Source of the DNA: Agathobaculum sp. NTUH-O15-33
Lineage (GTDB): Bacteria > Bacillota > Clostridia > Oscillospirales > Butyricicoccaceae
Direction: 5' to 3'
NCBI RefSeq assembly: GCF_033193315.1
Contig: NZ_CP136187.1
Coordinates: 1,116,001-1,180,000, forward strand
DNA: 64,000 nt
Shown here in pieces: positions 8,039 to 16,301 of the stretch. Both the position numbers and the translations under genes were made by a program. The notes beneath the pieces were generated by a model. That model was given only the letters and a program-made list of their open reading frames with translations, made no database searches and was not told the DNA's origin. Position 1 is the stretch's first letter; each line of letters begins with the position of its first letter.

Positions 8039-9310
8039 ATGGGTATGGATTACAGCAAGAAAATTACAGAGTTGAAAGCAACAAAGGGGACTCTTGTTGC
8101 TCAGGCGGAAGCGGCGCTTGATGCGGGTGATGCTGAAAAACTCACCGAATTAAATGTTAAAATTTCTGAAATCAACAACCAGATTACGCAGACGGCCGAG
8201 CTGCGTAAGGCATCGTCTGACGCTGCGGAGCCGGAGGGTGTTGATCCGGACGCCGCCCCGGAAAACAAGAAGAAGGTTTCCCCTTTTAATTCTCTGGGCG
8301 AGCAGCTACGCGCGGTCAAACTGGCGGCAAACGGCGTATCCGATAAACGCCTACACGCCGTAAACGAAGCGCAGGGTATTAGTACCGGCATTGGCACGGA
8401 CGGAGCCTTTGCAATTCAGGAGGACTTTGCGGGCATCATCCTTGATACGGCGGCGACTACGGGTGATATTCTGTCTCGCGTTGACAGCTACACCTCGTCT
8501 TCCGCTTCCAATTCAGTGCGTTTTATGACCTGCGACGAAACTGACGTATCCGAAAGCGTATATGGCGGCGTGCAGGCGTATTGGGCAAGCGAAGCCGCGA
8601 CAGTCGCAGCTTCTAAGCCGCATTTTTACGAAACCAAGATTGATCTTGATAAACTTATGGCGTTTATCTACATTACAGACGAGGCCATGGAGGATATGGC
8701 GTTTATTTCTGGGCTATTAAATAATGCAATGGCAACGGCAGCTAACCGACTGCTGGAAGGTTCAGTCATTGACGGCGACGGCGTAGGCAAGCCGTTGGGC
8801 ATCTTAAACTCTCCGAACCTTGTTGCAGTGGATACGGAGAAAGACCAAAAGGAAAAACTGCTGTTTAAAAACATCGCTCGCATGCATGGTCGTATGCTGC
8901 CCCGCAGCAAGGCGAACGCCGTATGGGTCATGCACCCCGACATGGCCGAAGAACTGCCGTTTATGACGCTGCCGATCGGCACAGGCGGTGTGCCTGTGTA
9001 CCTACCGCCCACGGGTGCAACCGGTTCTCCCTATGCAACGTTATACGGCAAGCCTATTATCGAAACCGACCATATGGCGGCGGTCGGTCAGGAGGGTGAT
9101 ATCGGCTTGTTCGACATGAAGCAGTATATGCTGCTTCGCAAGGGTACGGTCAAGCAGGATATGTCCATCCACGTTGAATTTTTGACTGCACAGAACTGTT
9201 TCCGCCTCCAACTGCGAGCGGGCGGCGCGCCAAAGGGGAAAAACCCGATCAGACTGAAACACTCCACCATTCTGCGCTCGCCGTTCGTTGTGCTGAATGC
9301 TCGCGGTTAA
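8039..9310 (+). CDS. HK97-fold major capsid protein
   Basis: A 423-residue capsid subunit. The first ~90 residues form a predicted coiled-coil delta domain (ELKATKGTLVAQAEAALD, INNQITQTAELR) normally removed by the adjacent protease. The mature domain has the HK97-typical E-loop region with TSSSASNSVRF, the FYETKIDLDKLMAFIYITDEAMED spine-helix region, and a P-domain/A-domain segment (DGDGVGKPLGIL, MHPDMAEELPFM, GKPIIETDHM). The start has GGAAAGGAG upstream; ATG 8045 is an alternative start two codons in. Confidence 0.95.
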   Translation: MGMDYSKKITELKATKGTLVAQAEAALDAGDAEKLTELNVKISEINNQITQTAELRKASSDAAEPEGVDPDAAPENKKKVSPFNSLGEQLRAVKLAANGVSDKRLHAVNEAQGISTGIGTDGAFAIQEDFAGIILDTAATTGDILSRVDSYTSSSASNSVRFMTCDETDVSESVYGGVQAYWASEAATVAASKPHFYETKIDLDKLMAFIYITDEAMEDMAFISGLLNNAMATAANRLLEGSVIDGDGVGKPLGILNSPNLVAVDTEKDQKEKLLFKNIARMHGRMLPRSKANAVWVMHPDMAEELPFMTLPIGTGGVPVYLPPTGATGSPYATLYGKPIIETDHMAAVGQEGDIGLFDMKQYMLLRKGTVKQDMSIHVEFLTAQNCFRLQLRAGGAPKGKNPIRLKHSTILRSPFVVLNARG

Positions 9311-9326
9311 GAAAGGAGCTGTCAAA

Positions 9327-9737
9327 ATGAATTGTGAAAGATTTGTTGTTTCCTCAGCCGTTGTCCCACAGCCGTTGACCGGGGGCAGCAATGTAACGAC
9401 CACGTTTGTCGACATGAACAACCGCGTGCATTACAGTTTTTTGGTGCAGGTGGGCGCGTTGGCAGGAAGTAAGGGAGTAAAGGTTGCGCTGCTAGGTGCG
9501 AATGCCGATGATGGAACCGATGCTGCCGTAATTGGCGATACAACATATACCGCACCAGAAAGCGGGTCGAGCGGGCGCATGATTGCGGTTCGCGGCAGGG
9601 TTACCCCCAATTACCGATATCTAGCCGTTCGGGTGTCCAATTTGGACGCGGCATCCGCAACGACCGCTGCCGTTGCACTGGTATCGGACGGGCTACATGT
9701 GCCGGATGATAACGGTATTACCGTTTTGCAAGTATGA
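9327..9737 (+). CDS. Putative head decoration or structural protein
   Basis: ATG 9327 follows GAAAGGAG at the right distance. The 136-residue product is rich in Ala, Val, Thr and Gly with alternating hydrophobic residues, suggesting a beta-sandwich (NVTTTFVDMNNRVHYSFLVQ, RYLAVRVSNLDAAS). Its position between capsid and the first head-tail connector is where decoration or stabilising proteins are found. I do not recognise a named family, so the structural role is inferred from position and composition. Confidence 0.6.
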   Translation: MNCERFVVSSAVVPQPLTGGSNVTTTFVDMNNRVHYSFLVQVGALAGSKGVKVALLGANADDGTDAAVIGDTTYTAPESGSSGRMIAVRGRVTPNYRYLAVRVSNLDAASATTAAVALVSDGLHVPDDNGITVLQV

Positions 9738-10066
9738 GCACAGCAGGAAAGACCGCCGAGGAATTGGCAGCTGAGCGGCTAAAAGCGTGCAAGCAGTACA
9801 TGCGGGTGGATTTTGAAGATGATGACGAGATCATTTGCGGGCTGCTGGATGCGGCTGACGGGTATCTGGATGGCGCGGGCATAGACCGCGCCGTCAACCC
9901 GGCGCAGTATGATTTGATCGCCTACGCGATGACGCTGCAAATGTATGATAGCCGCGACGCGGACAGCCCCGAACAGGCGGCGACATCGCGGCTGGTGCGG
10001 CAGATGATTACGCAGTTAAAAATGCGCAGCGGATACGGAGGTGCGGACGATGGTGCGAGTGGGTGA
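9734..10066 (+). CDS. Head-tail connector (gp6-like)
   Basis: A 110-residue all-helical protein of the Phage_connect_1/gp6-like type, which forms the adaptor ring under the portal. It carries the usual pattern LKACKQYMRVDFEDDDEIICGLLDAADGYL, then a second helix pair (YDLIAYAMTLQMYDSRD) and a short basic tail. It overlaps the upstream stop by 4 nt. Length and order match the family well. Confidence 0.85.
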   Translation: MSTAGKTAEELAAERLKACKQYMRVDFEDDDEIICGLLDAADGYLDGAGIDRAVNPAQYDLIAYAMTLQMYDSRDADSPEQAATSRLVRQMITQLKMRSGYGGADDGASG

Positions 10067-10670
10067 AATGCGGGAGCGCGTGACGATCCTGACATTGACA
10101 GAAAAAGCGGACAGGAGCGGCTGGGAGTGGACGCCCACTAAAACGACGTGGGCCAAATCCGAAAAGACCGGGCGGCTTTCGCTGTTTTCGACCGTTGGCG
10201 CGGGGCAGGAAGGTTATACCTTCACCCTGCGCCGTCACCCGCTGACACCAGCGCAGGCGCTTCGCTGGCGGGGCCGTTTTGCGTTTGTGACCGATCTGTC
10301 TTACCCCGATCGCGGGCATATCGAGGTAGGATGCGCCATGATTGAGCCTATGGTCTGCACGGTAACGCGTACAGATATCAAGAAAAACGAGCTTAACCGG
10401 CCTACCCTGACGGAGGCTGTGAAGCTATCTTTCCCCGCGTGCATCGTGGAAAAGTACGCGGGATTTACCGCGGGCGATATCCACGACACCACGACGCAAA
10501 CGCTTGTGGCGGTGTGCCCGAAAGCGGTCAAGCTTGCGCCGGGCGAGATCGTTGCCGTGGGCGGCATTTTGGACGACGACGGCGAACCATGCCGTTACCG
10601 GGTACAAGTGCCGCACGAGCTGAGCGAGTGGAAAAACGAATATGAACTGACGCGGGAGGCTGATGCCTAA
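10050..10670 (+). CDS. Head-tail adaptor / head closure protein
   Basis: ATG 10050 is 7 nt after GGAGGTG; GTG 10041 in the same frame overlaps that site. The start lies inside the connector gene. The N-terminal half follows the SPP1 gp16-like/Phage_H_T_join pattern (GEMRERVTILTLTEKADRSG, EWTPTKTTWAKSE). The C-terminal half (about 100-206) is a beta-rich extension not found in the shortest family members. It is expected to close the head beneath the connector. Confidence 0.72.
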   Translation: MVRVGEMRERVTILTLTEKADRSGWEWTPTKTTWAKSEKTGRLSLFSTVGAGQEGYTFTLRRHPLTPAQALRWRGRFAFVTDLSYPDRGHIEVGCAMIEPMVCTVTRTDIKKNELNRPTLTEAVKLSFPACIVEKYAGFTAGDIHDTTTQTLVAVCPKAVKLAPGEIVAVGGILDDDGEPCRYRVQVPHELSEWKNEYELTREADA

Positions 10671-11128
10671 TGCAAGATGCATTGATCTGGCTTGACAGAT
10701 TCGGAAAAGTCTGCGCGCAGGAGGTGCAGCGTAAGCCCGCCGATCAGCGCGCTATCCACGAAAAACTAGGCGCGCGAATGCTGACCGGCTTGCGCGGCAA
10801 TGTGTCCGGGATGCTGAACGACGCACACGGGCATGTGGCCGGGTGGCAAACAAAATATGTTGGTTCGGGCGGCGGCTATGCGGCGGTGCGCGCGATCGAT
10901 AGCTCCACCGGCCCCAACAGTCCCGGCGCGATCACCAACTACCTTGAAAACGGACACGCAATCCGGCGACCGCGCGGCAGAAGTCCGGGATACCGCCCGC
11001 GTGTTCGTGTGCTGTATGTGTCCGGCCACGGGTTTTACGATGCTTACCGCGGGCAACTTTCCAAGATGCTACAAGCCGAGGTTCGGAATTGGGGCCGCGA
11101 GGTAACGTCGCGAATATCGGGGGTATAA
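10670..11128 (+). CDS. HK97 gp10-like minor tail/neck protein
   Basis: A 152-residue protein overlapping the previous stop by 1 nt. The segment ITNYLENGHAIRRPRGRSPGYRPRVR and the ending GHGFYDAYRGQLSKML match the HK97-gp10/tail-completion family (an xxLExGxxxR motif followed by F-x-A helix). These proteins sit at the neck where tail joins head. The long basic loop after LENGHA is typical. Confidence 0.8.
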   Translation: MQDALIWLDRFGKVCAQEVQRKPADQRAIHEKLGARMLTGLRGNVSGMLNDAHGHVAGWQTKYVGSGGGYAAVRAIDSSTGPNSPGAITNYLENGHAIRRPRGRSPGYRPRVRVLYVSGHGFYDAYRGQLSKMLQAEVRNWGREVTSRISGV

Positions 11129-11131
11129 CAA

Positions 11132-11590
11132 ATGCTGACTGTAAGACAAATCACAGACGGGGTGAACGCGGCGCTGGTGCGGCTGTATCCAGACCGCACG
11201 GTGTATGTGGAGGCGCTGCCGGAGAAATTCGCGCGCCCCTCGTTTTTCATTCGCCCGGAGGGGCGGACAATTACGACGCTGAACCGCGATAACGTGCAGG
11301 TGCAACAGATGGTTACCGTGCAGTGCATTGATACAGTGGATGATCACTATGCAGCCAGCACCGACCGCCTGTATGAAGTGGCCGACCGGCTGACCGCTGC
11401 GCTTTTGCAGCGCGGCGCGATCGTATGCGGCGGGCGTAAGCTGACCGCCGAGCGGGTGGACGTTTCACGCGCGCTGGACGTGGCCGATGTGACCATATCC
11501 ATGCTGTACGAGGACGCGCGCCCGGCAGACCCGGAAACGCTGCCGCTGATCGAGAGCGTGCAGACGACGACAAAGCCAAAGGAGGGCTAA
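11132..11590 (+). CDS. Phage tail terminator family protein (DUF6838-like)
   Basis: A 152-residue protein with the opening LTVRQITDGVNAALVRLYPDR and FARPSFFIRPEG seen in DUF6838 tail terminator proteins of PBSX-like phages. The later STDRLYEVADRLTAALLQ helix and VADVTISMLYEDAR strand complete the pattern. It lies just before the sheath gene, where the tail terminator cap is usually encoded. The final ~20 residues are acidic and disordered. Confidence 0.82.
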   Translation: MLTVRQITDGVNAALVRLYPDRTVYVEALPEKFARPSFFIRPEGRTITTLNRDNVQVQQMVTVQCIDTVDDHYAASTDRLYEVADRLTAALLQRGAIVCGGRKLTAERVDVSRALDVADVTISMLYEDARPADPETLPLIESVQTTTKPKEG

Positions 11591-11594
11591 CAAT

Positions 11595-12659
11595 ATGGGA
11601 CTACCGTCCATTGATATTACATTTAAAACGGCGGCGTATGCCGCAATCAATATGAGCGACAAGGGGTATTTGGGGCTGATCGTTCGCGACACCAAGGCAG
11701 CGGGCAAGCACCGTTTGACCCGCGCGGCGCAAATCCCCGAAACACTGAGCGCCGACAACAAGGCGTATATTCAGCGCGCCTTTACGGGATATGTAAACCC
11801 GCCCAAGGCGGTGTATGTGTTCGTGACCGGTGCGGACGATACCAACCTTGCCGAAGCGCTGGCGTATTTCGCGACGCAGGAGGTTGATTATCTATGCGGG
11901 CCGCCCGACATGACCGAGGCCGAAACGACGGCGCTGCTGCAATGGGTAAAAGATCGCCGGAGCGAGCACAGCCACGTAAAGTGTGTGCTGCCGAATAACA
12001 CGGCCAACTATGACCCGGCTATCAACTTTGTTGCGACCGGCATGACGGACGGTGAGGTGACCTATACGACCGCCGAGTATTGCTCGCGCATTGCGGGTAT
12101 TCTCGCGGGCACACCGTGGACGATGTCGGCGACCTATGCCCCGCTGCCGGAGCTGACCGACGTTGACCGGATGGATACCGAGACCGCCGACGCCGCGATC
12201 GACGCGGGCAAGCTGATTCTAATCCACGATGGGCGACAGGTGAAGATCGGCAGGGCGGTCAATTCATTGACCACGGTGCTGCCTGATCACGGTGAGACCT
12301 TTAAAAAAATCAAAATCCTTGAGGTGATCGACCGGGTTGACGCGGATTTCCGGGCGACGATCGAGGACACGTTTATCGGCAAGTACGCCAACAGTTACGA
12401 TAATCGCATGCTGTTGATCACAGCCGGACGGGTGTACTTACAGCAGCTCGAGGCCGCGGGAATTTTGCAGCAGGGGGCGAGCGTGCTGGATATCGACGTG
12501 GACGCGGTGCGTTCGTACCTTGATACGCACGGCACGAACACTGACGACATGGACGATGACGCGCTGCGGCACGCGGATACCGGATCTAACGTATTCTTGA
12601 CCGGTACGTTTAAGGTGCTGGACGCGATCGAGGACGTCACTATTAAGATCACGGTATAA
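11595..12659 (+). CDS. Phage tail sheath protein (XkdK-like)
   Basis: A 354-residue contractile sheath subunit, which defines the phage as a myovirus. The start (LPSIDITFKTAAYAAI) and the C-terminal domain (FIGKYANSYDNRMLLITAGRVYLQQLEA and a final beta strand VTIKITV) are typical of the XkdK/PBSX sheath family. The middle domain (PPDMTEAETTALLQWVKDRR) is the variable insertion. AAGGAGGG precedes the start, and the tube protein gene follows directly. Confidence 0.93.
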   Translation: MGLPSIDITFKTAAYAAINMSDKGYLGLIVRDTKAAGKHRLTRAAQIPETLSADNKAYIQRAFTGYVNPPKAVYVFVTGADDTNLAEALAYFATQEVDYLCGPPDMTEAETTALLQWVKDRRSEHSHVKCVLPNNTANYDPAINFVATGMTDGEVTYTTAEYCSRIAGILAGTPWTMSATYAPLPELTDVDRMDTETADAAIDAGKLILIHDGRQVKIGRAVNSLTTVLPDHGETFKKIKILEVIDRVDADFRATIEDTFIGKYANSYDNRMLLITAGRVYLQQLEAAGILQQGASVLDIDVDAVRSYLDTHGTNTDDMDDDALRHADTGSNVFLTGTFKVLDAIEDVTIKITV

Positions 12660-12674
12660 GGAGGGCAAGCAACA

Positions 12675-13118
12675 ATGAGCAACAGCATGGATTCTGCCGC
12701 GCGCGTCATGTCCGGCACGCACGGCGAGGCATGGATGGATGGCGAAAAGTGCGGCGAGACGCTAGGTTTTCAAGCCAAGATAACCAAAAACAAGGAAAGC
12801 GTTGCTATGTGCGGGCAGATCATGGTGGATAAAAAGGTGATGAGCTGTGAGGGCACAGGGTCTATCCGCTTCCACAAGGTCAATTCGCGTATGGCGGTTG
12901 CGTTGTCGGACAGTATTCAGGCGGGACGCGATAAGCGCGTTAAGCTGATCAGCAATCTTAACGACCCCGACGCTTACGGCTCGGAGCGCATCGTCGTTTA
13001 TGATGCGTCGTTCGACGATCTGACGCTGGCCGACTGGGAAGCGGGGCAGAAAGGGCAAATCGAATGCCCCTTTACGTTTACCAAGTGGGACTACCTTGAT
13101 ACGGTCAGTCCGAAATAA
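12675..13118 (+). CDS. Phage tail tube protein (XkdM-like)
   Basis: A 147-residue tube subunit with the standard XkdM opening (ARVMSGTHGEAWMDGEKCGE) and internal GTGSIRFHKVNSRMA and IVVYDASFDDLTLADWE segments. It forms the inner tube that the sheath drives through the host wall. It lies 15 nt after the sheath gene with AAGGAGGG and before the chaperones, as expected. Confidence 0.93.
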   Translation: MSNSMDSAARVMSGTHGEAWMDGEKCGETLGFQAKITKNKESVAMCGQIMVDKKVMSCEGTGSIRFHKVNSRMAVALSDSIQAGRDKRVKLISNLNDPDAYGSERIVVYDASFDDLTLADWEAGQKGQIECPFTFTKWDYLDTVSPK

Positions 13119-13136
13119 TGATAGGAGGAAATAAAA

Positions 13137-13541
13137 ATGGCACAGGAAACAGCAGAGGTAAGCACGGTGGAGCGGTTGTTGGGCGTATGCAAAAGACCGC
13201 CCGCGGAGCAGCTGCTGACATTTAACAGCTGGCGCGACGATAAGGGCAAACCGGTGGCATTCCACGTCCGGGCGCTGACCTATAACGAAGTCGAGGAAAT
13301 TAATGAAATGAACCGCGGTAACAGCGGCAAGATCGCGGCGGCGATTATTTGCAAGGGCGTGATCGCGCCCGACCTGCGCGACGAGCGCTTGCAGCAGGCG
13401 CTCGGCGTGGCAACGCCCTACGAGGTTGTGACGAAAATGCTGCGCGCCGGTGAAATCGTCGATTTGCAGATTGCGATCGAGAAGCTTTCCGGATACCGGC
13501 ATTCCACCATTTCGGTCGTGGCGGACATCGAAAAAAACTGA
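13137..13541 (+). CDS. Tail assembly chaperone (XkdN-like), zero-frame product
   Basis: A 134-residue chaperone-like protein of the XkdN type (PPAEQLLTFNSWRDDKGKPVAFHVRALTYNEVEEI). It coats the tape measure during tail assembly and is not in the virion. The last sense codons GAA-AAA-AAC precede the stop directly and form a slippery heptamer, so part of the product should continue in the -1 frame into the ORF at 13565-13744. Confidence 0.85.
   Translation: MAQETAEVSTVERLLGVCKRPPAEQLLTFNSWRDDKGKPVAFHVRALTYNEVEEINEMNRGNSGKIAAAIICKGVIAPDLRDERLQQALGVATPYEVVTKMLRAGEIVDLQIAIEKLSGYRHSTISVVADIEKN
13532..13538 (+). promoter_or_regulatory. -1 ribosomal frameshift slippery site
   Basis: A AAA AAC occurs in the zero frame as xxA AAA AAC, the canonical X XXY YYZ heptamer, with the TGA stop as the next codon. 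Slipping back one base continues CTG AGA ACG and joins the downstream ORF without a stop. This gives a 202-residue fusion equivalent to the lambda G-GT pair. Confidence 0.85.
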
Positions 13542-13744
13542 GAACGGACGACGAGACGTATTTGATGTATCTGCTGTTTAAGCAGCATCACGTCTTGCCG
13601 TCCGAATACCTGAAAATACCGCCCGGCGAGCGCATGGTGTTAAAAACCTTTCTACTGGCCGAGTGTGCGCCAAAGCAGCTTGAGGGCATCCGCTGGCAGG
13701 CCGAAAGCGAGCGGATGACAAGGGAGGAAATGAAGCATGCCTGA
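13538..13744 (+). CDS. Tail assembly chaperone, -1 frame extension
   Basis: A 68-residue extension readable from CTG 13538 after a -1 shift; a free-standing start (TTG 13562 or ATG 13565) is possible but has no good ribosome-binding site. It contains LMYLLFKQHHVLPSEYLKI and an LLAECAPKQLEGIRWQAESE helix, the pattern of the T-like domain that contacts the tape measure. It overlaps the tape-measure start by 8 nt. Confidence 0.75.
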   Translation: MRTDDETYLMYLLFKQHHVLPSEYLKIPPGERMVLKTFLLAECAPKQLEGIRWQAESERMTREEMKHA

Positions 13745-15929
13745 CGTATCAATCGCGCTATCCGCAAAGGACAATTTTTCGGACACGCTGAAAAAGTTGG
13801 CCAACAACGCCAACACGAGCGTGAAGGACGTCGACGCGCTGCAAAAGTCTCTGGATAGGCTTAACGGCACAAAAGTAAACCTGCGCACCAACATGGATAA
13901 GGTCAAGGCCGAATTATCGACGGCAAAAAAGGCGTTTTTAGAGCTAGGTGACGCCGAGAGCGAAGCGGCCTATAAAGCGAAGCAATCCGAGTATGACACG
14001 CTGTCCAGCCAGCTAAAGGCAGTATCCAATTCGGCCAAGCAGGCAGAGCGCGACATGCAGTCGCTTGCCGGTACCAACAGCAAATTGACCAACCGGGCAG
14101 GCATGGGCGAAAGCAGCGATGCGGGCGGTATGGGCGGATCGATGCTGGGAACGGTCGGCGGCGCGCTGGCTACCGCGGGCTTTGGTAAAATGCTGGCGGG
14201 CAGTTTGCAAGGCGCGGCCAACACGTTTATTGGCTCGTACTTTGGCGATATGGCCGGTTCGGCGGTCTCGTCTGTTTTGGGCGAGGGGCTATCCGGGGCG
14301 GCCATGGGCGCGGCTGCCGGGTCGATTATTCCCGGCGTGGGCACGGCGATCGGCGCGGCTGTTGGCGGCGTGATTGGCGCTGTGTCCGGCGGTATCACAG
14401 CTGCAAGCGAGAATTTCCAGAAGAAAGACGATGCTTACAAGGGGTACGTGCAAGGACAGGTCGAAGCCGTGCAGCAAAAGCAGGCCGAAGACTTGACCGG
14501 GGGTAGCGGGATCGCCGCCCAGCGCGAGACCGATCTAACATCCTTTTCAACCTTGTTCAGCAGTAAAGATATTGCACAGAACTATTTAAACGATTTGAAA
14601 GACATGGCAAACAGCACGCCGTTTTTATACGGGGACTTGACCGCCATGAGCAAGACCTTAAAGACCTTTGGTTATGGCGTCGACGAAATGATTCCGACCT
14701 TGACCAAGGTTGGCGATACGGGCGCGGCGCTCGGCATGACGACATCGGACATGGTCGAAATATCCAAAGGTGTCGGGCGCATGAAAAACATGTCGACCGT
14801 CACGCGCGAGCCGCTGGACATTCTGCGCGATCGCGGCGTGGATGCTTACGGGTTCCTTGCCAACGCAAAGGGCGTAAGCAAGGGCGAGCTGGATAAACTG
14901 ATATCCACCGGCAAGATATCGGGCGAGGAGGCTGCGTCCATCATACTTGACGCGATGGGGGAATCTTTCGGCGGGGCCATGGAGCAGCAGAGCAAAACCT
15001 TTGCGGGCCTGACCTCCACGTTGGAGGGCTGGAACCAAGAGACCCAGAACGCAATGGGCGAGGGCTACAACGAAGGCCGAAAAGAGGGCTTGACCAATCA
15101 GATCGACTTTTTGCAAGGCGACGCGGGCACCAAGATGCAAGAGGTTTACGCCGAGATGGGTACGCTGCAAGCTGATCTGGAAAACATGCAAGAGGGCATG
15201 TACCGTGATATCGTGGACGGCATGTTTAGCGGCGATATCGCAGCCGGCATGGACGAAAAAATTACCGAGCAGGTGCAGACCATGCACGACCGTTACCAGC
15301 AAGCGATGGCGACCCTTGACAGCAGCACGGCGAGCGATGCAGACAAAGTTGCCGCCCGTGCGGAGCTGGGCGCGCTTATGGGAGAAGCCCAAGCATTGGC
15401 TGAAAGCGAATATTATAACTCCGAGGCTGTGACGACACTGACCGAAGCGAACATCACGATGGCAGACGGCATTGCCTCTGGCGCCGGAAGTGCCTATGAA
15501 AACGCGGGCTTTACACTGGGACAAAAACTGACAACCGGTCTAGGTCGGCAAATTTCAAGCTATTCACCGCCGACGATCCGCGTGCCGGTGACAACTTACT
15601 TGACCGGTGGCTCGGTACCCGGGCTGACAACGGGCAATAGCATAGGAAAAGATACTACAACCTACCGTGCATCCTCCTATCTGACCGGCGGCCCCACGGC
15701 TTTTGGCGAGGATCGCGTGCCGCACGATAACATGCTGTATCTGCTGCACGAGGGCGAGCGGGTACGGACGGCGCAGCAGGCCCGTCAGGATGATATGGCG
15801 GGCGGCGGGGTCACGATCAACATTACCGGGGGCAACTACTCGGTGCGGCAGGACAGCGACATCGATGCGATTGCAGATAGGGTGGCGCGCAGGGTTGCGC
15901 AGGAGTTTCAAATGCTTAAGCCCCGGTAA
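13737..15929 (+). CDS. Tape measure protein
   Basis: A 730-residue protein that sets tail length. Residues ~10-120 are a predicted coiled coil (VDALQKSLDRLNGTKVNLR). Residues ~130-225 are Gly/Ala-rich and membrane-like (GAAMGAAAGSIIPGVGTAIG). Residues ~255-440 match the TIGR02675 tape-measure core (LSSKDIAQNYLNDLKDMAN-type segment, TPFLYGDLTAMSKTLKTFGY, MTTSDMVEISKGVGRM). The C-terminal part is helical with a Gly-rich end (GGGVTINITGGNYSV). It starts inside the chaperone extension. Confidence 0.93.
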   Translation: MPDVSIALSAKDNFSDTLKKLANNANTSVKDVDALQKSLDRLNGTKVNLRTNMDKVKAELSTAKKAFLELGDAESEAAYKAKQSEYDTLSSQLKAVSNSAKQAERDMQSLAGTNSKLTNRAGMGESSDAGGMGGSMLGTVGGALATAGFGKMLAGSLQGAANTFIGSYFGDMAGSAVSSVLGEGLSGAAMGAAAGSIIPGVGTAIGAAVGGVIGAVSGGITAASENFQKKDDAYKGYVQGQVEAVQQKQAEDLTGGSGIAAQRETDLTSFSTLFSSKDIAQNYLNDLKDMANSTPFLYGDLTAMSKTLKTFGYGVDEMIPTLTKVGDTGAALGMTTSDMVEISKGVGRMKNMSTVTREPLDILRDRGVDAYGFLANAKGVSKGELDKLISTGKISGEEAASIILDAMGESFGGAMEQQSKTFAGLTSTLEGWNQETQNAMGEGYNEGRKEGLTNQIDFLQGDAGTKMQEVYAEMGTLQADLENMQEGMYRDIVDGMFSGDIAAGMDEKITEQVQTMHDRYQQAMATLDSSTASDADKVAARAELGALMGEAQALAESEYYNSEAVTTLTEANITMADGIASGAGSAYENAGFTLGQKLTTGLGRQISSYSPPTIRVPVTTYLTGGSVPGLTTGNSIGKDTTTYRASSYLTGGPTAFGEDRVPHDNMLYLLHEGERVRTAQQARQDDMAGGGVTINITGGNYSVRQDSDIDAIADRVARRVAQEFQMLKPR

Positions 15930-15930
15930 C

Positions 15931-15958
15931 AAAAAAAGCCGCCCCCGGAGGGACGGCG
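15931..15958 (-). terminator. Terminator of the leftward antisense RNA
   Basis: On the minus strand GCCGTCCCTCCGGGGGCGGC forms a hairpin directly followed by TTTTTTTG. It lies just after the tape-measure stop and ends transcription from the minus promoter at 16229-16257. Confidence 0.75.
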
Positions 15959-15962
15959 AAAA

Positions 15963-15992
15963 TTGACATAAGACGGCGCTTTATGCTATGAT
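15963..15992 (+). promoter_or_regulatory. Promoter of the small hydrophobic peptide mRNA
   Basis: TTGACA (15963-15968) and TATGAT (15987-15992) are separated by 18 bp. Transcription would start near 15999 and enter the 5' repeat arm at 16001. This is a stand-alone sigma-A-type promoter inside the tail operon. Confidence 0.75.
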
Positions 15993-16000
15993 ATGGGCAA

Positions 16001-16215
16001 GGCGCTGCTATATAACGGCGGTCAGTCATTTCCCCCGGCGCATTAAAACGCGAGGGAGGTGATGCGGATGTGGAAAAAAGCCTTACGGCTATCGATATGC
16101 ACGGCATTTGTGCTGTACATACTATCCACAAAAGCGTGTTGACCGCCCGGCCAGCACCCGAGCGGTCAACGATTTGTTGGCATAGCTAGGGACTGACCGC
16201 CATGATAGCAGCGCC
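16001..16215. repeat. Inverted repeat flanking the small peptide gene
   Basis: The left arm 16001-16027 and right arm 16191-16215 share two perfect 11-mers each (GGCGCTGCTAT and GGCGGTCAGTC, on opposite strands), separated by 5 and 3 nt. The arms would let the mRNA 5' and 3' ends pair. A second hairpin, GTTGACCGC (16138-16146) with GCGGTCAAC (16162-16170), spans the stop codon. Confidence 0.8.
16068..16142 (+). CDS. Small hydrophobic peptide, candidate type I toxin
   Basis: A 24-residue ORF with a very strong site (GGGAGGTGATGCGG) upstream of ATG 16068; the in-frame ATG 16062 is too close to that site. The peptide has a basic start (MWKKALRLS), one transmembrane-length hydrophobic stretch (ICTAFVLYIL) and the polar tail STKAC. 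Its own promoter, its own terminator, an antisense transcript and long-range repeats make it look like a type I toxin. No named toxin family is recognised. Confidence 0.6.
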   Translation: MWKKALRLSICTAFVLYILSTKAC

Positions 16216-16228
16216 CCTTTATGCCCTT

Positions 16229-16257
16229 ATTATAACGTGCTGCCCCGTCTTTGTCAA
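16229..16257 (-). promoter_or_regulatory. Consensus promoter of the antisense RNA
   Basis: On the minus strand TTGACA, 17 bp and TATAAT match the vegetative sigma consensus at all 12 positions. The -35 box lies within the stem of the plus-strand terminator, so the two convergent units share DNA. Confidence 0.85.
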
Positions 16258-16280
16258 GCGACAAGGACGGGGCTTTTTTA
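16242..16280 (+). terminator. Terminator of the small peptide mRNA
   Basis: GCCCCGTCTTTGTC (16242-16255) pairs with GACAAGGACGGGGC (16260-16273) with one G-U pair, followed by TTTTTTA. Readthrough is presumably needed for tail genes downstream. Confidence 0.85.
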
Positions 16281-16301
16281 TTGCATGGGAGGCGGTGACA
16301 T

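Larger units (their letters stand above)
15935..16222 (-). ncRNA. Candidate antisense RNA (type I antitoxin)
   Basis: A perfect consensus promoter on the minus strand (-35 TTGACA at 16252-16257, 17-bp spacer, -10 TATAAT at 16229-16234) should start a transcript near 16222. It would end at the hairpin-T7 terminator at 15931-15958. The ~285-nt RNA is complementary to the whole peptide mRNA including its ribosome-binding site. Its first ~30 nt repeat the sequence of the mRNA 5' end because of the inverted repeat 16001-16027/16191-16215. Confidence 0.65.
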
